This document shows, piece after piece, positions 6,702 to 11,505 of a stretch of DNA of 11,505 nucleotides. Positions within the stretch are counted from its first letter, which is position 1, and each line of letters opens with the position of its first letter. Source of the DNA: an uncultured Lachnospiraceae bacterium. GTDB lineage: Bacteria; Bacillota; Clostridia; Lachnospirales; Lachnospiraceae. The DNA is taken from positions 1 to 11,505 of the forward strand of contig CANQQN010000048.1 of NCBI GenBank assembly GCA_947625995.1, read 5' to 3'. The position numbers were made by a program, and so were the translations under genes. Below the pieces are notes generated by a model. It was given only the letters and a program-made list of their open reading frames with translations, did no database searches and was not told the origin of the DNA.

Positions 6702-6707
6702 AGAGGA
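6702..6707 (+). promoter_or_regulatory. Ribosome binding site deciding the glyS start
   Basis: AGAGGA lies 8 bases before the ATG at 6716. The in-frame ATG at 6680 lies upstream of the predicted transcription start and lacks a ribosome binding site, so 6716 is the better start. Confidence 0.7.
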
Positions 6708-6715
6708 TACAATAC

Positions 6716-8104
6716 ATGGAAAAAACGATGGAGAAAATTGTTGCGCTGGCAAAGGCCAGAGGATTTGTGTATGCCGGCTCGGAGATCTACGGAGGGCTTG
6801 CCAATACTTGGGACTACGGGAATCTGGGCGTGGAATTGAAAAATAACGTCAAGAAGGCATGGTGGCAGAAGTTTGTCACCGAGAGCCCTTATAATGTAGG
6901 CGTGGACTGTGCTATTCTGATGAATCCCCAGACATGGGTGGCGTCCGGCCATCTTGGCAGCTTCAGCGATCCTCTCATGGACTGCAAAGAATGTCATGAG
7001 CGTTTCCGCGCAGACCAGATGATAGAGAATTTTGCAGAAGAAAAAGGCATTGCGCTGGACGGCACTGTGGATGCGTGGAGCCATGACCAGATGAAGGCGT
7101 TTATCGAGGAAAATCAGGTTCCCTGTCCTTCCTGCGGCAAGCATAATTTTACCGATATCCGGGAATTTAATCTGATGTTCAAAACCTTTCAGGGCGTGAC
7201 GGAGGATGCCAAAAATACAGTGTATCTCCGTCCGGAGACCGCGCAGGGTATTTTTGTGAATTTTAAAAATGTACAGAGAACCTCCCGCAAGAAGATTCCT
7301 TTCGGGATCGCCCAGATCGGGAAATCCTTCCGCAATGAGATCACGCCCGGCAATTTCACCTTCCGTACCAGAGAGTTTGAACAGATGGAACTGGAGTTTT
7401 TCTGCGAGCCGGATACGGATCTGGAATGGTTCGCATACTGGAAACAGTACTGTATCGACTGGTTAAAGAGTCTGGGCATGAAGGATGAGGAAATGCGTGT
7501 CCGGGATCACGAAAAGGAAGAGTTGTCTTTTTACAGCAAGGCGACCTCCGATATTGAGTTTTTATTCCCCTTCGGCTGGGGTGAACTGTGGGGCATCGCA
7601 GACCGCACGGATTATGATCTGACCCGTCATCAGGAAGTTTCCAAAGTAGATATGAGTTACTTTGACGACGGCCAAAACAAAAAATACATTCCCTATGTGA
7701 TCGAGCCCTCTTTGGGCGCGGACCGTGTGGTTCTCGCATTCCTTTGCGGCGCATATGATGAGGAAGAACTGGAAGGCGGCGATATGCGCACCGTGCTTCG
7801 TTTTCATCCCGCCCTTGCGCCCGTAAAGATCGGCGTACTGCCTCTCTCCAAGAAGCTCAATGAAGGCGCGGAAAAGGTATTTCACATGCTTACAAAGAAA
7901 TACAACTGTGAGTTTGATGACAGAGGCAACATCGGAAAACGTTACCGCCGGCAGGACGAGATCGGTACGCCCTTCTGTATTACCTATGATTTTGATTCAG
8001 AGGAGGACGGCGCAGTGACCGTCCGGGACCGTGATTCCATGGAGCAGGAACGTGTGAAGATTACAGATCTTCTGCAGTACTTTGAAGATAAATTCTCATT
8101 TTGA
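6716..8104 (+). CDS. glyS: Glycyl-tRNA synthetase, alpha2 (eukaryote-like) type
   Basis: The enzyme charges tRNA-Gly with glycine using ATP, in the cytosol, as a homodimer. The single 462-residue chain is the alpha2 class II form found in Gram-positives (GlyQS/GlyS type), not the split GlyQ + GlyS form of E. coli. Seen in the sequence: SEIYGGLANTWDYGNLG near the N-terminus; two CxxC pairs, C90/C93 and C137/C140, likely a zinc site; YLRPETAQGIF; class II motif 2 in SFRNEI (204-209) with the following FRTREFEQMELEFF; motif 3 in EPSLGADR with R337; and the C-terminal anticodon-binding domain (from about PALAPVKIGVLPLS). The preceding promoter and ribosome binding site set the start. The metal transporter gene follows after 61 bp with no convincing terminator between them, so read-through is likely. 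Confidence 0.97.
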   Translation: MEKTMEKIVALAKARGFVYAGSEIYGGLANTWDYGNLGVELKNNVKKAWWQKFVTESPYNVGVDCAILMNPQTWVASGHLGSFSDPLMDCKECHERFRADQMIENFAEEKGIALDGTVDAWSHDQMKAFIEENQVPCPSCGKHNFTDIREFNLMFKTFQGVTEDAKNTVYLRPETAQGIFVNFKNVQRTSRKKIPFGIAQIGKSFRNEITPGNFTFRTREFEQMELEFFCEPDTDLEWFAYWKQYCIDWLKSLGMKDEEMRVRDHEKEELSFYSKATSDIEFLFPFGWGELWGIADRTDYDLTRHQEVSKVDMSYFDDGQNKKYIPYVIEPSLGADRVVLAFLCGAYDEEELEGGDMRTVLRFHPALAPVKIGVLPLSKKLNEGAEKVFHMLTKKYNCEFDDRGNIGKRYRRQDEIGTPFCITYDFDSEEDGAVTVRDRDSMEQERVKITDLLQYFEDKFSF

Positions 8105-8154
8105 GATCGTCTTTTGCTGATGGGACAAAACGATTCTGAAAGCCTTGCGGGGCA

Positions 8155-8160
8155 AAGGAG
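8155..8160 (+). promoter_or_regulatory. Ribosome binding site deciding the CDF transporter start
   Basis: AAGGAG lies 5 bases before the ATG at 8166. An in-frame TTG at 8145 lies upstream of this site and has no ribosome binding site of its own, so 8166 is preferred. Confidence 0.8.
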
Positions 8161-8165
8161 ATCAG

Positions 8166-9368
8166 ATGGTACAATGGCTGGTTAAAACATTTATCAAGGA
8201 TTATGATCAGGTAAAGGACAGCGGTGTACGGACTGCGTACGGGATTCTGGGCAGCAGTGTCGCCATGATCTGTAATATAGTTTTGTTTTTGCTGAAGTTT
8301 CTGCTTGGCGCTCTGACCCACAGCGTTTCTGTCACGGCGGATGCTTTTAACAATCTGTCCGACGGAGTTTCCAATATTATCAGCTTCGCCGGCGTCAAAA
8401 TGGCGAATAAGCCGGCGGATGAGGATCACCCGTTCGGACATGGCCGGATGGAATATATTACGGCGCTGGTGGTGGCCTTTCTGGTGATCGAGGTCGGGAT
8501 CACCTTCTTTAAGGAATCTGTCAATAAGATCCTGCATCCGCGCGCCATGACGTTTCAATGGATAGCGGTGGCGGGACTTCTGCTTTCCATAGGCGTCAAG
8601 CTTTGGATGGCGTATTTCAACCGCAGGCTGGGTAAGCGGATCCAGTCAAAGGTGATGGAGGCCACGGCCATGGACGCGCTGGGCGATGTGATTGCCACCG
8701 GGGCTACGCTGGTTTCCTTACTCATTTATTATTTGCTGGATATCAATATTGACGGATATATCGGCGTGATCGTCGCGCTGTTTATTGTCTGGGCTGCCGT
8801 AACCATTATCAGAGACGCATCGGAGCCGCTTCTGGGCGCACCGGTGGAGCCGGAGGTCTACAGGGAGATCACGGATTTCGTGGAAAAATACAAAGGAATC
8901 TGCGGCACCCATGATCTGATCGTTCACAGTTATGGACCTACCCGCCTCATGGCCTCTATTCATGGGGAGATTTCAAGCGAGGAGAGCCTTGTGAAGGCCC
9001 ATGAACTGATCGACCGGATAGAGCGTGACGCGAAGCAGGAATTGGGGATCTTCCTTGTCATCCATATGGATCCGGTAGATCTGAATTCCAAAGAAGTCAG
9101 TTATGCCAGAAAGCGTGTCATCTCCATTCTCCGCGATCTGGATGAACGGCTGTCCATTCATGATTTTCAACTGGTAAAAAAGGACGGAAAGACCCGCCTT
9201 ATCTTTGATATGCAGGTTCCCTTTGCATTTGACGAGGAAAGGGAGGAAGATATCAAAAGAAGGCTTCAGGAAATCCTGCAGATAGAGGACGGGGATTACT
9301 GCTGTGACATTACTTTTGACAGAAGCTTTGTGGGAGCCGAGGACAAAAACAGAAGGGGAGAGCTATGA
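8166..9368 (+). CDS. Cation diffusion facilitator (CDF) family metal exporter
   Basis: This protein is predicted to export a divalent metal in exchange for protons across the cytoplasmic membrane. About six hydrophobic segments occupy residues 25-220, followed by a long cytosolic C-terminal part of about 170 residues; at 400 residues it is longer than the usual ~300-residue bacterial CDF. The family signatures are TADAFNNLSDGVSN (57-70) in helix 2, DEDHPFGHGRMEY (85-97) after it, and AMDALGDVIATG (168-179) in helix 5. Aligned by eye to E. coli YiiP (D45, D49, H153, D157), the transport-site positions are D59, N63, D170 and D174. The missing His in helix 5 argues against the classical Zn type and towards a Mn- or Fe-like site; this is inference. 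The stop codon overlaps the galactokinase start (ATGA), suggesting translational coupling. Confidence 0.92.
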   Translation: MVQWLVKTFIKDYDQVKDSGVRTAYGILGSSVAMICNIVLFLLKFLLGALTHSVSVTADAFNNLSDGVSNIISFAGVKMANKPADEDHPFGHGRMEYITALVVAFLVIEVGITFFKESVNKILHPRAMTFQWIAVAGLLLSIGVKLWMAYFNRRLGKRIQSKVMEATAMDALGDVIATGATLVSLLIYYLLDINIDGYIGVIVALFIVWAAVTIIRDASEPLLGAPVEPEVYREITDFVEKYKGICGTHDLIVHSYGPTRLMASIHGEISSEESLVKAHELIDRIERDAKQELGIFLVIHMDPVDLNSKEVSYARKRVISILRDLDERLSIHDFQLVKKDGKTRLIFDMQVPFAFDEEREEDIKRRLQEILQIEDGDYCCDITFDRSFVGAEDKNRRGEL

Positions 9369-10528
9369 AAGAGAAGCTGATACAAAAGTTTAAGGAACTG
9401 TATGGGGATGGCGGAGATATACGCGCCTATTTTGCGCCGGGCCGGGTGAACCTGATCGGGGAGCACACCGATTACAACGGGGGACACGTGTTCCCGTGCG
9501 CGCTGACCATCGGTACATATGTGATAGCGAGAAAACGGGAGGACAAAAAGCTTCGCCTGTTTTCCCTGAATTTTTCTCATCTTGGTATATCGGAATCTTC
9601 TCTGGAGGAATTATATTTTCACAAGAAATTTGGCTGGACCAATTATCCCAAGGGCGTCATGTGGACCTTTCACCAGAAAGGCTACAGGGTTGACGAAGGA
9701 TTTGATATCCTGCTTTACGGGAGCATTCCGAACGGTTCCGGTCTTTCTTCCTCTGCTTCGGTGGAAGTTGCGACTGCGGTTATGCTGAAGGATTTCTTTG
9801 GCTTTGATATGTCTATGACAGATATCGCTCTTTTCTGCCAGTACTCCGAAAATAAATTTAACGGCGTCAATTGCGGGATCATGGATCAGTTTTCCATCGC
9901 CATGGGCAAGAAGGACAATGCCATTTTTCTGGATACCAGCAATCTGAACTATCAATACGCGCCTTTGGATATGAAAGGATACAGGATCGTCATCTGCTCC
10001 AGCAACAAAAAGAGGGGACTTGGCGACAGCAAATACAATGAACGCAGAAGCGAGTGCGATCGTTCTCTGGCAGAACTGCAGACAGTCTTGGATATCAGTT
10101 CTCTGGGAGAACTGACTACGGAAGCCTTTGAGGAGACAAAGGAGATCATTTCCGACCCTGTCCGTGTGCGCAGAGTGCGCCACGCGGTTACAGAAAATCA
10201 GCGGACCATGCAGGCGGTTCAGGCGCTGAAGAAGGGAAACCTGAAAGAATTCGGACAACTGATGAACCAGTCCCATATTTCTCTCAGGGATGATTATGAA
10301 GTCACAGGCCCCGAATTGGACACTCTGGTGGAAGCCGCATGGGCCCAGAAGGGCGTGATCGGCTCCCGGATGACCGGAGCGGGATTTGGCGGTTGCACAG
10401 TCAGTATTCTGGAGGAAGACTGTGTGGACGCGTTTATCAGGGAGGTCGGCAGGATCTATCAGGAAAAGATCGGGTATGCGGCTGATTTTTATGTGGTGGA
10501 TATTGGCGACGGCGCCCGCAAAATTTAG
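9365..10528 (+). CDS. galK: Galactokinase
   Basis: This GHMP-family kinase phosphorylates alpha-D-galactose to galactose 1-phosphate with ATP, the first Leloir-pathway step, in the cytosol. At 387 residues it matches the family. Motifs in order: GRVNLIGEHTDYNGG (26-40) with sugar-binding R27, E33 and D36; the ATP-loop GSIPNGSGLSSSAS (119-132); GIMDQFSIAMG with catalytic base D174 (same number as in E. coli GalK); and MTGAGFGGC (336-344). AGGGGAG at 9354-9360 lies 4 bases before the ATG, within the end of the CDF gene, and the two genes overlap by 4 bp. No galT, galE or galactose transporter gene is adjacent on the visible side, so GalT must be encoded elsewhere if the pathway is complete. Confidence 0.97.
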   Translation: MKEKLIQKFKELYGDGGDIRAYFAPGRVNLIGEHTDYNGGHVFPCALTIGTYVIARKREDKKLRLFSLNFSHLGISESSLEELYFHKKFGWTNYPKGVMWTFHQKGYRVDEGFDILLYGSIPNGSGLSSSASVEVATAVMLKDFFGFDMSMTDIALFCQYSENKFNGVNCGIMDQFSIAMGKKDNAIFLDTSNLNYQYAPLDMKGYRIVICSSNKKRGLGDSKYNERRSECDRSLAELQTVLDISSLGELTTEAFEETKEIISDPVRVRRVRHAVTENQRTMQAVQALKKGNLKEFGQLMNQSHISLRDDYEVTGPELDTLVEAAWAQKGVIGSRMTGAGFGGCTVSILEEDCVDAFIREVGRIYQEKIGYAADFYVVDIGDGARKI

Positions 10529-10564
10529 AAATTCAGAGTTGTCAGAAGGGTGCTTTCCTTGGTT

Positions 10565-10592
10565 CACCAAATATTCCTTTTTGCATATGCTA
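10565..10592 (+). promoter_or_regulatory. Possible sigma-K (late mother-cell) promoter of the amidase gene
   Basis: CATATGCTA at 10584-10592 fits the sigma-K -10 consensus CATAnnnTA at every fixed position. CACC at 10565-10568 fits the short -35 consensus mACm, 15 bp upstream. A sigma-A reading is also possible but weaker: TTCACC (10563-10568), 17 bp, TATGCT (10586-10591). The predicted start near 10599 sits almost on the ATG at 10602. Confidence 0.45.
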
Positions 10593-10601
10593 TAAAAAAG
10601 A

Positions 10602-11375
10602 ATGCAGAATGGAAGTATAAAATTGGCGGAAAAAGTAGCGATTGATGCAGGACATGGCGGCAGGGACTACGGCGCCGTGTTTCGTGACCGGAGAGAAAAG
10701 GACGATAATCTGAAACTGGCGCAGGATGTAGGGGAGCAGTTGAAGCAAAACGGTGTGGATGTGGTGTATACCCGCACGTCGGATGTGTACCGGACGCCCT
10801 ATGAGCGGGCAATGACCGCTAACAACGAAGGCGCGGATTATTTTGTCTCTCTGCACAGGAATGCGTTCCCGGAGCCGAATCAGGCATCCGGCGTGGAATC
10901 TTTTGTGTATGACAACAGCGGGAAGAAAGCAGATATGGCAAACGCCATCAACAATAATCTGGAATCGCTGGGATTTGTGAATCGAGGCGTGGAGGAACGG
11001 CCGAACCTGATCGTCTTAAAACGCACACAGATGCCTGCGGTCCTTGTGCAGGCGGGATTTTTGGATTCCGATGCGGACAACAAGCTGTTTGATGAAAATT
11101 ATCAGAATGTGGTGCAGGCCATTGTACAGGGAATTTTGGACAGCATCCTCTCGCAGGAGCCTTATTATAAGGTGCAGGTGGGAGTGTTCCGTGTGGAGGC
11201 CAATGCGAGAAAGCTTTTAGAGGAACTGGTGAGCGAGGGCTTTCCTGCCTATGTGATCTATGAGGACGGCTACTATAAAGTATTTGTAGGCGCATTCCGG
11301 GAGATGCAGGACGCAGTGGAACTGGAAAAACAACTGCGGGAGAACGGATACGCCACCATGCTGGTGAAAAAGTAA
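10602..11375 (+). CDS. CwlC-like N-acetylmuramoyl-L-alanine amidase with C-terminal SPOR domain
   Basis: Residues about 11-180 form an Amidase_3 domain, which cleaves the bond between N-acetylmuramic acid and L-Ala in peptidoglycan. Residues about 186-257 form a SPOR domain, which binds denuded glycan. Zinc ligands are visible: H18 (DAGHGG), E32 (RREKDDN) and H85 (SLHRNA). The conserved catalytic Glu of the family (usually LVExGF) is Gln here: Q150 in LVQAGF, codon CAG at 11049-11051. There is no signal peptide. The layout and 257-residue length resemble B. subtilis CwlC (255 residues, no signal peptide, made by sigma-K for mother-cell lysis), and a sigma-K-like promoter lies just upstream. 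The start is unsure: ATG at 10602 has no ribosome binding site and lies about at the predicted transcript start; TTG at 10623, after a weak GGAAG, would begin right before AEKVAIDAGHGG. Lysis, wall remodelling or a non-catalytic wall-binding role are all possible. Confidence 0.88.
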   Translation: MQNGSIKLAEKVAIDAGHGGRDYGAVFRDRREKDDNLKLAQDVGEQLKQNGVDVVYTRTSDVYRTPYERAMTANNEGADYFVSLHRNAFPEPNQASGVESFVYDNSGKKADMANAINNNLESLGFVNRGVEERPNLIVLKRTQMPAVLVQAGFLDSDADNKLFDENYQNVVQAIVQGILDSILSQEPYYKVQVGVFRVEANARKLLEELVSEGFPAYVIYEDGYYKVFVGAFREMQDAVELEKQLRENGYATMLVKK

Positions 11376-11380
11376 ATAAG

Positions 11381-11459
11381 ATCCGTCGGTTTCTTGTAAA
11401 CGCGCGGCTTTTTGTAGTTTGCCGCGATGCCCGTTTGCTGTGAAACCGGCGGATTTTTT
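11381..11459 (+). terminator. Long nested intrinsic terminator after the amidase gene
   Basis: ATCCGTCGGTTTC (11381-11393) pairs with GAAACCGGCGGAT (11442-11454), 13 bp with one G-U pair, followed by a run of six T (11454-11459). The 48-base interior folds further: GTAAACG (11396-11402) with CGTTTGC (11432-11438, one G-U), then CGCGGC (11403-11408) with GCCGCG (11421-11426) around a 12-base loop. The whole is one irregular hairpin of about 26 pairs, much larger than a plain terminator. It starts 5 bases after the amidase stop codon. Confidence 0.8.
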
Positions 11460-11505
11460 GCGCCGGATTCTCCCCGTACTTTTTTTGAAATATTGTTGTA
11501 AACTC
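11460..11505 (+). other. Window end: no gene seen, possible -35 box
   Basis: These last 46 bases hold no coding sequence. CGCCGG at 11461-11466 can pair with CCGGCG at 11446-11451 inside the terminator arm. A TTGAAA at 11485-11490 could be the -35 box of a following gene, but its -10 would fall outside the window. Confidence 0.25.

Noticed and set aside
6613..6846. Short plus-strand open frame overlapping the DUF5688 stop and the glyS start, preceded by purine-rich sequence
   Set aside because: It covers the glyS promoter and runs out of frame into the conserved glyS N-terminus; the composition is Lys/Arg-rich leader sequence.
8105..8140. Possible terminator between glyS and the CDF gene (TCG..TTTTG against CAAAACGA)
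   Set aside because: The stem is short, AT-rich and bulged and has no following U-run.
10529..10575. Terminator after galK (GGTG...CACC followed by AAATATTCCTTTTT)
   Set aside because: Only a 4-bp stem with a 12-base loop and a U-run 9 bases away; it also overlaps the candidate promoter.

Overview
The window looks like the chromosome of a Gram-positive, spore-forming member of the Clostridia, most likely a Lachnospiraceae gut or environmental anaerobe. Three things support this: near-canonical sigma-A promoters with AGGAGG-type ribosome binding sites, a medium G+C content, and a lineage-typical gene set (a DUF5688 protein, a SpoVB-family flippase, an alpha2-type glycyl-tRNA synthetase and a CwlC-like amidase without a signal peptide). 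I see no tRNA or rRNA gene, insertion sequence, phage gene, CRISPR array or toxin-antitoxin pair. This is mainly housekeeping DNA, and I found no clear multi-gene novel system.

Left part (1-4055 and on to 5348). The minus strand carries the 5' part of a DAHP synthase gene, cut by the window edge. Its promoter has a large inverted repeat over the expected start site. Upstream of it on the same strand is a SpoVB/MurJ-like flippase gene. A cysteine desulfurase gene (plus strand) diverges from the flippase across a compact shared promoter region. It then converges with, and overlaps by 13 bp, a PHP-family histidinol-phosphatase gene (minus strand). The phosphatase lies directly behind a PIG-V-like GT-C mannosyltransferase gene, and the two probably form one operon read leftwards.

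Middle (5349-5707). This is a 359-bp intergenic region with divergent promoters on its flanks. It holds a GC-rich hairpin that looks like a minus-strand terminator with no assigned gene, plus a second 9-bp inverted repeat. This is the least explained stretch of the window.

Right part (5708-11505, all plus strand). First comes a DUF5688 gene whose first ~100 bases are strikingly AT-rich. A glycyl-tRNA synthetase gene follows with its own promoter. Then come a cation diffusion facilitator gene and a galactokinase gene overlapping by 4 bp, probably co-transcribed with or after glyS. Last is a CwlC-like amidase with a SPOR domain. It sits behind a sequence resembling a sigma-K (late mother-cell) promoter and carries Gln where the family's catalytic Glu is expected. 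A long nested terminator closes this block.

Functionally the genes serve separate jobs: aromatic amino-acid entry, Fe-S/thio-cofactor sulfur supply, histidine synthesis, surface glycosylation, translation, metal export, galactose use, and cell-wall flipping and lysis. The flippase and the amidase are the two with a plausible sporulation link.
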